Positions 56,103 through 64,000 of a stretch of 64,000 nucleotides of DNA are shown in pieces. Under the pieces are notes generated by a model, which was not told where the DNA came from, did not search any database, and saw nothing but the letters and a program-made list of their open reading frames with translations. Position 1 is the stretch's first letter; the number at the start of each line of letters is the position of its first letter. The stretch is from contig NZ_JAIVKJ010000001.1 in assembly GCF_020524885.1 (NCBI RefSeq), positions 1,116,001 through 1,180,000 of the forward strand, read 5' to 3'. Made by a program: the position numbers and the translations under genes. Source of the DNA: Microbulbifer elongatus. GTDB taxonomy: Bacteria; Pseudomonadota; Gammaproteobacteria; Pseudomonadales; Cellvibrionaceae.

Positions 56103-58082
56103 ATGAAGGGATTTATGCATAGGCTTTTTAAGAGACCCTGGCTTTTTAAGAGACCCTGCAAGTCTACACTGCTGATGGCTTGCTTTTCCTCCAGTCTCGC
56201 ACTGGCAGCGACTGCCGAAAGCGAAAAATCGACCAGTCTTTTCACTGAAGTCTCGGATCTGATTCCCATCGAAAAGCGCGAGCGCCGTAAGTGGGATAGC
56301 CCCATGATTGCCGATCTGGATGGCAACGGCTTTCAGGATATTGTATTGACCGAGCACGCCCACAAAGTACAGATTTTCTGGAACGAAGGCGGTACATTTT
56401 CAGGTCCACAGGATTTGATTAGCGGCGATATGCACGGGCAGGGGCTCGGGGATTTCGACAATGACGGTCAGCTGGAAATTATCGTTGCCCAGGGTGGTGG
56501 CAATGGCAGCAATCCGAGAAAGCCTGTGCATTTCGAGGTTGGCAGGGACCGCTCCGTCAGCAAGGCCAGCATACTGTCGCATTTCGAAAAGGGGCGTGGG
56601 CGATCCATCAAGCCCTTTGATGGTGATAACGACGGTGACCTCGATCTGTTCCTGACTGGCTTTTTTACCCCGGAGCAGAAGTTCAAGGGGGCAAATCACC
56701 TGTACCGTAACGATGGCAAAGGCAACCTTGAATTCGTCCAGCACCTGCCATTCAGTGACCGCCTTAGCTATCTCTCGACCACCACCGATTTCAACGGGGA
56801 CGGTGATGCGGATGTCCTGGTGTTTGGCGGGAACCGGCTCGTTGCGCTGGAAGGTGGTGAAGGGCTCACCTTTACCGAGGTCACCGAAGCGCGTTTCGGA
56901 AGCCTGAAAAGTATCAATGACATCAGCGCAATCTCTTCCATTGACTTTGATCGGGATGGGGACCTGGACCTGGTGCTCAGTCGCTCTGAACATCAGTTTG
57001 AGAACGAGACTTATCTTGACCAGGAAAACCAGCGCTATGCGTTCTTTTCCCGGTTTTCCTCGTTACAGCTGGATGACCTGAAGATTGATGGCGATCTGAC
57101 ACTGGAAAACCTGCAAATGGCGTATCCACACTTCGACGTATTCGCCGGCAAGGCCAGGAAGCGTCTGAAGATTGAATCCAGAGAGCAGTCACAGCGCTCC
57201 TGGGATGCCGACAGTTCCGGGTTATTGGATGTTGTTGTGTCAGCGCAAGAGGCCGCGGGTTTTCCCGATAACGCCTGTGCACCCGGGGTGAAAATCAAGG
57301 ACCTGCCGGAGGACTCCCCGCCCGGTCTGTATGTAGGTTACATGGGGGAGGGGGTATGGCGTATTTGTAACCAGACCCTGTCCCCCACGGCTGCGGTAGT
57401 CCACAATGTGCGCTCGAACCCTTCCACCACCAGTGACGAAGCGCTACCCGCAAAACTGCTGGAAAACCGCGATGGAAAGTTTGTGGACGTAACGGAAGCC
57501 ATGGGAATCCGTATCGGCGAGCAAACCACCGTCGCGCTGGTGGTGGATTTAAATAACGACGGCTGGGACGATCTCTATTTCAATCGTTACGGCAATATGG
57601 CGATGGAGAACCAGCAGATTGTGTATTTGAACCAGCAAGGGCAGACTTTCCAGCGCCTGGAGTCTCACGGAGTGGTCGCTACAGAGCGCGGCGCTACCGG
57701 CAGTGGTGCGGCCAAGATAGATTTCGATAAAGATGGCGACTACGACATTCTCACCGCCAGCGAGCGAGGACTGTGGCACCTGTTTAAAAACAACACAGAA
57801 AGCCTCAATGGCCATTATTTTATCGGCTTTACCCTGGGAGCGTCGCCCTCCGGTAAGGCATCGGTATTGGGGGCCGCGGTAGAGGTGCGCGCCTGTGGGA
57901 ATACTTGGCGTCAGGTCGTGGGGGATTCCGCCTCTTCCTATGGCGTGCCAGTGAATAATGATCTGCTGTTTGGATTGGGCCAGTGCGATAAGGTGGATAT
58001 CGTCAGTATCCGCTGGACCAATGGTGAGACCCAAGTCGTTAAGGGATATGAGGTGAATCGGTACAACGATACGCGTCACTGA
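56103..58082 (+). CDS. FG-GAP/VCBS repeat protein with C-terminal ASPIC/UnbV domain
   Basis: A 659-residue exported protein. Integrin-type FG-GAP repeats with calcium loops are seen at DLDGNGFQDI, DFDNDGQLEI, DGDNDGDLDL, DFNGDGDADV, DFDRDGDLDL, DLNNDGWDDL and DFDKDGDYDI, which should form a beta propeller. The C-terminal ~85 residues are an ASPIC/UnbV domain (GAAVEVRACGNTWRQVVG, then LLFGLGQCDKVDIVSIRWTNG). The N terminus carries an 18-bp tandem duplication (LFKRPW then LFKRPC) ahead of a signal-like [18 protein letters not shown]. Such proteins are common beside marine polysaccharide enzymes; binding to sugar or calcium is likely, catalysis unproven. Confidence 0.8.
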   Translation: MKGFMHRLFKRPWLFKRPCKSTLLMACFSSSLALAATAESEKSTSLFTEVSDLIPIEKRERRKWDSPMIADLDGNGFQDIVLTEHAHKVQIFWNEGGTFSGPQDLISGDMHGQGLGDFDNDGQLEIIVAQGGGNGSNPRKPVHFEVGRDRSVSKASILSHFEKGRGRSIKPFDGDNDGDLDLFLTGFFTPEQKFKGANHLYRNDGKGNLEFVQHLPFSDRLSYLSTTTDFNGDGDADVLVFGGNRLVALEGGEGLTFTEVTEARFGSLKSINDISAISSIDFDRDGDLDLVLSRSEHQFENETYLDQENQRYAFFSRFSSLQLDDLKIDGDLTLENLQMAYPHFDVFAGKARKRLKIESREQSQRSWDADSSGLLDVVVSAQEAAGFPDNACAPGVKIKDLPEDSPPGLYVGYMGEGVWRICNQTLSPTAAVVHNVRSNPSTTSDEALPAKLLENRDGKFVDVTEAMGIRIGEQTTVALVVDLNNDGWDDLYFNRYGNMAMENQQIVYLNQQGQTFQRLESHGVVATERGATGSGAAKIDFDKDGDYDILTASERGLWHLFKNNTESLNGHYFIGFTLGASPSGKASVLGAAVEVRACGNTWRQVVGDSASSYGVPVNNDLLFGLGQCDKVDIVSIRWTNGETQVVKGYEVNRYNDTRH

Positions 58083-58112
58083 ACGATTCAGGTGGCTCGC
58101 TGAGCTCGAAAA

Positions 58113-58133
58113 GGCGGCACACCCTGTGCCGCC
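58113..58133. terminator. Hairpin between convergent genes
   Basis: GGCGGCAC-ACCCT-GTGCCGCC is a perfect 8-bp stem between the FG-GAP gene and the convergent aldo/keto reductase. No T run follows on either side, so strength is uncertain. Confidence 0.5.
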
Positions 58134-58144
58134 AGTCTTAAGCG

Positions 58145-58990
58145 CTAGCTGACGTTTTCCGGGTTCCAGTCTGGATTACAGCGATAGTCCCGGTTGAGCG
58201 AACTCAACGCTGCCATGTCCTCTCGGTCCAGCTCGAAATCAAACACGTTAAAATTTTCCTGTATCCGCGCCAAACGCACGGATTTCGGGAAGGTGGGAAT
58301 TCCCTGCTGTAGAATCCAGCGGATACACACCTGTGCTTTGGATTTTCCATATTTTTTCGCAATCTCAAGAACACGGTCTTCCTCAGAGACCTGCATCCGC
58401 GCGAGAGGGCTGTACGCCGTCAGCTGGATACCTTTGCTGGTGCAGTAATCGCGCAGTTCTTTCTGGTACAGGTATACATTGTACTCAACCTGATTGACCG
58501 CCGGTGTCACCCTGGCGTAACCCTGCAGCTCCTCCAGGTGTCGTACAGTAAAGTTGCTGACGCCGATCGCGCGGCACCTTCCACTCGCGTATAGATCTTC
58601 TATTGCTAGCCAGTTTTCCTTGCGGCTACCAGGGCTGGGCCAGTGCATCAGGTAAAGATCGATCACGTCTCGCTGTAGTTTATCCAGGCTCCGATCAAAG
58701 GCTTCCAGCGTGTCTGCGTGCCCTTTGGCTTCCGGGGTAAGTTTCGTGGTGACGAAAATATCGCTATCGCCACTCTTCTGCGCCCATTTCTGCAAGGCTG
58801 AACCCACGTCCTGCTCGTTCTCGTAGACCTCCGCGGTATCGATGTGCCGATAGCCCGTGTCGAGGGCGTTCAGCACGGCATCTTGCGTTTCCTGTCCTGG
58901 GGGAGAAGACCAGACACCAAAGCCGAGTAGTGGCATTTGAAGTCCGTTGTTCAAGGTCACACTTTGCGATGACGGAGTTGTGGATTGCAT
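58145..58990 (-). CDS. Aldo/keto reductase
   Basis: A 281-residue TIM-barrel NADPH-dependent oxidoreductase. Catalytic tetrad positions are visible: Asp and Tyr in YRHIDTAEVYENEQDVG, Lys in IFVTTKLTPEA and His in LYLMHWPSPG. The cofactor end is FPKSVRLARIQENF. ATG 58990 follows GAGAG; another ATG at 59002 would add four residues. Its neighbours are the FG-GAP gene and iota-carrageenase, so it might reduce an aldehyde sugar such as anhydrogalactose, but the family is broad and no substrate can be named. Confidence 0.9.
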   Translation of the reverse strand: MQSTTPSSQSVTLNNGLQMPLLGFGVWSSPPGQETQDAVLNALDTGYRHIDTAEVYENEQDVGSALQKWAQKSGDSDIFVTTKLTPEAKGHADTLEAFDRSLDKLQRDVIDLYLMHWPSPGSRKENWLAIEDLYASGRCRAIGVSNFTVRHLEELQGYARVTPAVNQVEYNVYLYQKELRDYCTSKGIQLTAYSPLARMQVSEEDRVLEIAKKYGKSKAQVCIRWILQQGIPTFPKSVRLARIQENFNVFDFELDREDMAALSSLNRDYRCNPDWNPENVS

Positions 58991-59060
58991 GTTTTCTCTC
59001 ATAGCTCTTGTATTGATCCTTGTATTGACCCTGGCTCAGGTTTGCGTGGCCAATAGTACT

Positions 59061-59206
59061 AAGGAACCTCTGAATAATTACTGCGCGTGTGTCTGGCGGC
59101 ATCCGGCTGTGCTCTCAATGCTCACGTACTGCAAGTACGCTCCGCTTGTTCCGCGCAGGCGGCTACCACCAGACACCCGCTCGCTACATTATTCAGAGGT
59201 TCCCTA
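59061..59206 (+). mobile_element. Short MITE-like palindromic element upstream of the aldo/keto reductase gene
   Basis: About 146 bp bounded by inverted repeats GGAACCTCTGAATAAT and ATTATTCAGAGGTTCC (16 of 16 matching). Inside, GTGTCTGGCGG pairs with CCACCAGACAC with one mismatch, and CGTACT-GCA-AGTACG forms a small central hairpin. The terminal GGAACCTCTG is the same as on the element at 25719-25983, while the interiors differ, as expected of related non-autonomous elements or of unrelated ones mobilised by the same transposase. Confidence 0.65.
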
Positions 59207-59211
59207 ATTAG

Positions 59212-59243
59212 AAAGGGCCAGTTGCTTTCACAACTGACCCTTT
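59212..59243 (-). terminator. Hairpin after the iota-carrageenase gene
   Basis: Arms AAAGGGCCAGTTG and CAACTGACCCTTT pair at 12 of 13 positions around a 6-base loop, 32 bases after the iota-carrageenase stop. The sequence following on the minus strand is only weakly T-rich. Confidence 0.55.
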
Positions 59244-59275
59244 AAACCACCTTTTATCCGTTTAAAAGGTTGTGG

Positions 59276-62200
59276 TTAATCCCAGCGCTCTACCGGACAC
59301 GCCTGCATGCCATAGTAGTTGCACACGCGCGCCGAATAGGTGTTGTCGTCAATAGACTCCAGCTTCGGCTCCGGGAAGCCAATCATCTCCAGACTATAGA
59401 TATTGATATTGAAGTTGTAATCAATACCCGGCTCGTTGCCATCAATTACGCCGCCGATGGAAGGGCCAATATAGATCTGCCCCTGACGAGACCACTGATC
59501 AGTCGAAGGCAGACAGACGTTTTCGCACATGGGGTTAGTGTTGGCGAAGTAGTCCAGCTGGTCCTGCTTCAGGTGTGCATCCATGCCGTTGTTCACCGTC
59601 ACATTGTAAATATGCGACTCTTCGAACCAGCCTGGCTTTAGCCCGGTTCGCTGGTGCACGTTATCCAGACAGCTGCCAATCGGGTTGATACGTGCCGCCC
59701 ACTGGTTGACGCCGCGGGCGTAGGGCTGCGCAGAGCAACCTGCACCGTAGGTAGCATCAATTTCGGCGCGCCACTGTTCGCGCGTATACGCCTGGCCGGC
59801 GGGGCTGAACAGTTCAACGTAACCATCGTCAACGCGCACTGCGAAGCCACAACCGTTGGAGATCACACCGTCTACCTGCACGGATCCGTTCTCCTGGAAA
59901 TGCGGGCCAAACATGACCGGCGCCAGACAATCGGTGCCGCTGATGTTCTCTGCGAAGATATTGCGGATGCCACCCTTGCCGAAGTCCTTCATGGTGAGGT
60001 TGTCCGTCTCCATGCGCAGCGTGATACCGCCTTCGCTGTGCAGGTCGCGGAACAGGATATTGTCCGCCGCGTAGGTCTGGATAACGCCGTAGCCAAACAG
60101 GGAGTTACGCTGGTCTACCTTCTCGATAATGCCGTTAACCGGCCAGAAGATATCGTTGCCTCTCTGGGTGATACCCACAAGGAAAGAGGCAAATATCGTC
60201 TTGTTATCTTCGATGGTAAAGTTGGAGAATTTGAAGTTTTCAATATCCCCCATCTTGAACACCGCGGTTCTCTCGTTCGGTGCATTGCGCAGATCGATGG
60301 TGAATCCGTCACCCAGGCCCACAAAGCTAAAGTTTTCCGCTTTGCCCTGGTTGCCGTTACCCATCTCAAACATCCAGACGTTGTACCCGCCTCCCTCGGC
60401 CATGTGGAAGGTCACACCTTCTTCCATTTCCATGTGCACGTTTGAGCGCAGGTGCAGGCTGCGGAAGTAGTAGTCACCGGCCGGTACAGTCAGCTTGCCG
60501 CCGCCCAGGTTACTGCTGATGTCATCCAGAGCGGCCTGCATTGACGCGGTATCGTCACCGGCATCCAGGTTGTTCACACCGTAGTCGGTTACCGCATTGC
60601 GGGTTACCGCGAAAGAGGTGGGTTCGGTGTAGAAGTCACTGTCGGCCACCGCCAGCGGTTCCGGGCGCGGGTTACTGGTGTAAGTACCACTACCGTCGTG
60701 ATAACCGTAGTCTGGGCCCTCGTATTCACCATCATCGCCATCACCGCTATCACCGGAACCTTCGTTGCCGGTGAGGCGGTAGTCATCGATGATGACTTTG
60801 TCGCCCACTTCCAGACCACCGAAGAAGAACGAGGGCAATACATCAACGATGTCGCCGCCATCGGTCAGCTTCCAGGTGTTTGGAATGGTGAAAGACTCCA
60901 GGCCGGTGATTGAGTCAACAAAGGTAATGTCTACCCACTGGCCAAAGTCCGCAGAGCTTACTGTTGCGGTGTAGTCTGCGGTAACGCCCTGCGCTGCGGT
61001 GACCTTACCGTACTTGCCGCCGTCCAGGGTGACGTTCCAGGGCAGCAGGTGATGCTTGATGGTCACGTCTTCGGTACCGACATTGCCTGCCGCTTTTTCC
61101 ACGCGAACGCGCAAAGTGACCGCTTCGATCTCTTTGCCAATGGAGCCACCGCCGAACGCATTGCTCCACGGGTTGGCCGCACCCCAGCGATGCCAAAGCA
61201 TCGATTGGTTGGTGATATTGGTTTGATCACTATCGTCGCGGTAGGAGAGGGCATTGGAGTTCTGGTAGCCAAGGCCGCTTTCCAATCCGATCGTGCCAAA
61301 GTTCGCGAGCACATAGCCCCAACCACCGTTTTGCGCGACGGTTGCGTCCTCAAAGTCGTAATCGATGCTAAAGCCCGTTGGCGCCGGTGGCGCTTCGCCG
61401 GCAACAGTGGTTGCTTCGTAGTCATCGAAAAAGATCTTGTCGCCCACCTCGGTGTTGCCGAACTTGAACTCGGGATAAATTTCCAGTTCGCTGCCAGCGG
61501 TCGGGATCCAGGTTGCCGGGAACATAAAGTCGATGGCATCACTGCCCTCGAGCACGAAATCCACTTTCACCCAGTCGCTGCTACCAGCAGGAATGGTGCC
61601 GACCAGACGCGGAGACATTTCGGTAGCCGCGCTGATTTTAGTCGCCTTGGTGCCGTCGACCACGCCGTAAGGCAGTAAATAGTGGATTAGCTGGATATCT
61701 TTCTCAGTGACCAGTTCGGTTCGCACCCATACCGACGCCGCTGTCAGGGTATCACCAAGAATTTCGGTGTTACCGAATGCCGCGCTAAACGGGTTGCCAG
61801 TCCAGTCCTGATACAGGGTGCCGGTTTGCTCGGGGTTGATATTGGTGCTGTTGTCTGTCCACGACAAAGCGGACGAACCGTTGCGACCCCGGCCATCTGC
61901 AAAGCCGATGATACCGCGGTCTTTGATGGTTTCGATCCAGCCTTGTTTGCCCTGGCTTTCCGCCACTTCGTTGGTGTCGAAGTTATGGGTGAAGGTGGAT
62001 GTACCATCCGAACTGCCGCCATCCCCGCCGTCTGAGCCACCTGAGCCCGATCCACCAGAACCCGATCCACCAGAATCACCACCATCCTGTTCACCAGTGT
62101 CTTCACCGAGAATAAGCTGGTAGTTGTCCACATACACCTTGTCACCGACGTCGAGACCGCCGAAAAGGATATCCGGATACACCTGGATCGGAGACTCACC

Positions 62201-63412
62201 ATCGTAGTGTTTCCAGGTATCTGGGATAGTGAAGGCACTGAAGCCGGTTTTACTATCCACCAGATTTACCTGTACCCAGGTACCGTTATCAGATGCGGGA
62301 ATCGTCGCATTGTATTGCGGACCTACGTCGAGACCGGCGCTCAGGGTGGGGCCTTTCTTATCATCGATAAGCGGATAGGGGATCAGGTGATGTTGAACCG
62401 TGACATCGCCGGGTACCGCTTTTTCAACCTTCACCCAAAGGGAAACGCCCTGAACGGTGAGGCCTTGCGATTCACCGAGGACAACCGTCCATGGATTGAT
62501 GTTGTCTTTATTGGTTCTGTTGTTAAAGCGCAGGCCATTCTGGGTGATGTTGGTATTGGGACTGGTATCTTCGTAGGAGTAGGCTGCAGAGTCATTGATG
62601 CCCGCGCCCTCCTCAAATGCCATAACACCGCGATTTTGCGTGGGGTATACCCAGCCTTCCCAGTTGTTGTTTTCTGTCTGGATTTCGTTGATGTTGAAAT
62701 CGTAATTGAACACGACGGTACCGTCGTCAACACTCTTCTGAGCGTCTAGTGGAAATGCGTCTTCAGCGTCGTTTACACCGTCGCCATCCGTGTCCGGATT
62801 GAAACGATCAGTACCGTTGATTAGTTCGTTTTCGTCGCTAACACCATCATTGTCGTTGTCGGTATCTGCGTTATTGCCGATGCCATCGCCATCGGCGTCT
62901 TCGGTCTCTGAAGGATCCAGTGGGAATACATCCACCGCATCGTTTACACCGTCACCATCGGTGTCTGGATTCAGCGGGTCAGTGCCTTTTTCGGCTTCCT
63001 CGCTGTCACTGACGCCGTCGTCGTCATCATCGGTATCCGCATTGTTACCGATGCCATCTGTGTCGGTATCCATCCACTCGGTTGAATCGAGAGGGAATAC
63101 ATCTTCGCCGTCATTCGTACCGTCACCATCCGTATCTGGATTTCTCGGTTCGGTTCCGTTGGCGACTTCATCGACATCGGTAACACCATCATTGTCATCG
63201 TCGGCATCGTCTTTGTTTTTGATGCCATCGCAATCGTAGTCTTTGCCCCCGGCATTGCCGTTGCCGGTGGGTTTATCGTGATTGGGGAGGCAGGATGCGC
63301 TGGTCTCCAGCTCCTCGCCGTCGATCTGTGCAAGCGCAGCACCGCTTGTCAGCAGTCCGCCGGCCAGTAGCGCAGACAGTAAGATGCGTCTATTCGCTAG
63401 GTGAGATTTCAT
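59276..63412 (-). CDS. cgiA: Iota-carrageenase (GH82) with TSP3 repeats and three repeated ~200-aa modules
   Basis: A 1378-residue secreted enzyme. Signal peptide ~1-29. Residues ~58-225 are calcium-binding thrombospondin type 3 repeats (DTDGDGVNDAEDAFPLD). Three homologous modules follow at ~235-435, ~473-668 and ~683-881, each ending in GDKxxxDxY, separated by a GGS-rich linker (~441-470) and an acidic one (~884-905). Residues ~920-1378 match the Alteromonas fortis iota-carrageenase beta-helix as I recall it, including its end RVCNYYGMxxC. The known catalytic set Q222, E245, D247, H281 maps to Q1112, E1135, D1137, H1171 with identical spacing. Start 63412 follows GGAGAAAAG. GH82 enzymes are usually ~490-570 residues, so the N-terminal half is an unusual extension. 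Confidence 0.93.
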   Translation of the reverse strand: MKSHLANRRILLSALLAGGLLTSGAALAQIDGEELETSASCLPNHDKPTGNGNAGGKDYDCDGIKNKDDADDDNDGVTDVDEVANGTEPRNPDTDGDGTNDGEDVFPLDSTEWMDTDTDGIGNNADTDDDDDGVSDSEEAEKGTDPLNPDTDGDGVNDAVDVFPLDPSETEDADGDGIGNNADTDNDNDGVSDENELINGTDRFNPDTDGDGVNDAEDAFPLDAQKSVDDGTVVFNYDFNINEIQTENNNWEGWVYPTQNRGVMAFEEGAGINDSAAYSYEDTSPNTNITQNGLRFNNRTNKDNINPWTVVLGESQGLTVQGVSLWVKVEKAVPGDVTVQHHLIPYPLIDDKKGPTLSAGLDVGPQYNATIPASDNGTWVQVNLVDSKTGFSAFTIPDTWKHYDGESPIQVYPDILFGGLDVGDKVYVDNYQLILGEDTGEQDGGDSGGSGSGGSGSGGSDGGDGGSSDGTSTFTHNFDTNEVAESQGKQGWIETIKDRGIIGFADGRGRNGSSALSWTDNSTNINPEQTGTLYQDWTGNPFSAAFGNTEILGDTLTAASVWVRTELVTEKDIQLIHYLLPYGVVDGTKATKISAATEMSPRLVGTIPAGSSDWVKVDFVLEGSDAIDFMFPATWIPTAGSELEIYPEFKFGNTEVGDKIFFDDYEATTVAGEAPPAPTGFSIDYDFEDATVAQNGGWGYVLANFGTIGLESGLGYQNSNALSYRDDSDQTNITNQSMLWHRWGAANPWSNAFGGGSIGKEIEAVTLRVRVEKAAGNVGTEDVTIKHHLLPWNVTLDGGKYGKVTAAQGVTADYTATVSSADFGQWVDITFVDSITGLESFTIPNTWKLTDGGDIVDVLPSFFFGGLEVGDKVIIDDYRLTGNEGSGDSGDGDDGEYEGPDYGYHDGSGTYTSNPRPEPLAVADSDFYTEPTSFAVTRNAVTDYGVNNLDAGDDTASMQAALDDISSNLGGGKLTVPAGDYYFRSLHLRSNVHMEMEEGVTFHMAEGGGYNVWMFEMGNGNQGKAENFSFVGLGDGFTIDLRNAPNERTAVFKMGDIENFKFSNFTIEDNKTIFASFLVGITQRGNDIFWPVNGIIEKVDQRNSLFGYGVIQTYAADNILFRDLHSEGGITLRMETDNLTMKDFGKGGIRNIFAENISGTDCLAPVMFGPHFQENGSVQVDGVISNGCGFAVRVDDGYVELFSPAGQAYTREQWRAEIDATYGAGCSAQPYARGVNQWAARINPIGSCLDNVHQRTGLKPGWFEESHIYNVTVNNGMDAHLKQDQLDYFANTNPMCENVCLPSTDQWSRQGQIYIGPSIGGVIDGNEPGIDYNFNINIYSLEMIGFPEPKLESIDDNTYSARVCNYYGMQACPVERWD

Positions 63413-63599
63413 TATTTCTTTTCTCCATGTCGCTATTATTTTTGTCGTCATGATGCGTGTCGAAATCTATCCAGTTACAGCATTGGGTAGTGATTTCACT
63501 TATACATAGGCTTGGATGTGGTATTTCAACTCGTCATATTCCTCCTTGCGTAATTGATTGCTTACACATTTTTCTAAAAAATCTGTTCATTATTGTCGG

Positions 63600-64000
63600 C
63601 TATAGCCGCGCGAGATTTTGCTGTCGAAACGATTCAAGTAACGCTTGGTCAATGGAGCCTTCTGGTGCTTCCGCCAGATACCAGTAGGCCTTCCTTGCAA
63701 TAACAAAGTTGTCGTGGTTGAGCAGGGTGCTAATGGATTGATTGATACCTGCGTCACCTGCGGCATGCTGTCTCAGCAGCGCGAGTAGCCGGTGAACCTC
63801 ATGGAACGAGTCCCATTGGCTGGCGTTGAGGGAGAGGTCAATTAGTAGTGATCTGTCGGTGATCTCATCGGTTTTTTGCAAATGCGCGATGATTTCAAGC
63901 CGCAGCTTGGAGTCGTCGGTGTTGGCAAACTCCCGCAAGACCCGGAAGCTTCTCTCCGTCGGTAGCGTTTCCAGGTAGTCAAAAACGTCGGGGTAGAGCG
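63600..64000 (-). CDS. Helical-repeat protein, C-terminal part (5' end outside window)
   Basis: The last ~133 residues of a longer protein; the frame stays open to the window edge (reading LYPDVFDYLETLPTERSF at the boundary), so the start is missing. It is mostly amphipathic helices with HEAT-like spacing (LREFANTDDSKLRLEIIAHL, ISTLLNHDNFVIARKAYWYLAEAPEG). No catalytic motif is visible. I do not assign a family. It lies 188 bases upstream of the iota-carrageenase on the same strand. Confidence 0.6.
   Translation of the reverse strand, partial: LYPDVFDYLETLPTERSFRVLREFANTDDSKLRLEIIAHLQKTDEITDRSLLIDLSLNASQWDSFHEVHRLLALLRQHAAGDAGINQSISTLLNHDNFVIARKAYWYLAEAPEGSIDQALLESFRQQNLARL

Noticed and set aside
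59276-63412. Alpha-agarase (GH96), because TSP3 repeats plus three modules plus a C-terminal catalytic domain resemble that architecture
   Set aside because: The C-terminal 460 residues carry the GH82 iota-carrageenase sequence with all four catalytic residues at exact spacing, so the resemblance is only in domain layout.

Overview
The window looks like a chromosomal segment of a marine, polysaccharide-degrading gammaproteobacterium. A Cellvibrionales/Microbulbifer-type organism is my inference, from the gammaproteobacterial housekeeping gene order (serC-pheA-tyrA/aroA-cmk-rpsA-ihfB and thrS-infC-rpmI-rplT-pheS-pheT-ihfA-merR), the Pseudomonas-like REP hairpin and the carrageenan-degradation genes. 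Species cannot be fixed from the sequence alone.

Positions 1-30,500 are mostly core genome. First come aromatic amino-acid and translation genes (serC 3' end, pheA, a fused tyrA-aroA, cmk, rpsA, ihfB), then lapA-lapB-pyrF (all three read best with TTG starts), a ComEA-like helix-hairpin-helix protein, a three-gene surface-polysaccharide block (epimerase, WecA/WbpL-like transferase, WbpM/CapD-like dehydratase), two identical tRNA-Asn genes and uvrB. On the minus strand follow the four-gene Anbu operon (ATP-grasp, alpha-E, transglutaminase, Anbu peptidase) and a DMT transporter. tRNA-Val, thrS, infC (AUU start), rpmI, rplT, pheS, pheT, ihfA, a MerR gene and tRNA-Pro complete the block. A 265-bp MITE-like palindromic element sits between rplT and pheS.

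Positions 30,500-36,750 are accessory DNA beside tRNA-Pro. Two related P4-type integrases face each other around three small genes (unknown, AlpA-like, HAD_SAK-like), followed by about 880 bases without a gene and then a divergent tyrosine recombinase overlapping a small partner gene.

Positions 36,900-63,412 hold a carrageenan-utilisation locus. Its secreted enzymes include a GH16 kappa-carrageenase, a second GH16 enzyme, an S1 sulfatase lipoprotein, a GH42-like lipoprotein hydrolase and a 1378-residue iota-carrageenase (GH82) with thrombospondin type 3 repeats and three unclassified ~200-residue modules. Its intracellular genes form a converging pathway. D-galactose would be handled by an SDR dehydrogenase, an SMP-30 lactonase and DgoD. 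3,6-anhydro-D-galactose would be handled by an aldehyde dehydrogenase and an enolase-superfamily cycloisomerase. Both branches would meet at 2-keto-3-deoxy-D-galactonate, which DgoK and DgoA take to pyruvate and glyceraldehyde-3-phosphate. A sugar porter, an aldose-1-epimerase-like protein, a DUF4862-type TIM-barrel protein, an FG-GAP/UnbV protein and an aldo/keto reductase have open roles. Four copies of a near-perfect 17-bp palindrome (consensus YAAACATMATATGTTTR) lie only in promoter gaps of this locus and probably are the operators of a regulator encoded elsewhere. The window ends in a truncated helical-repeat-like protein.
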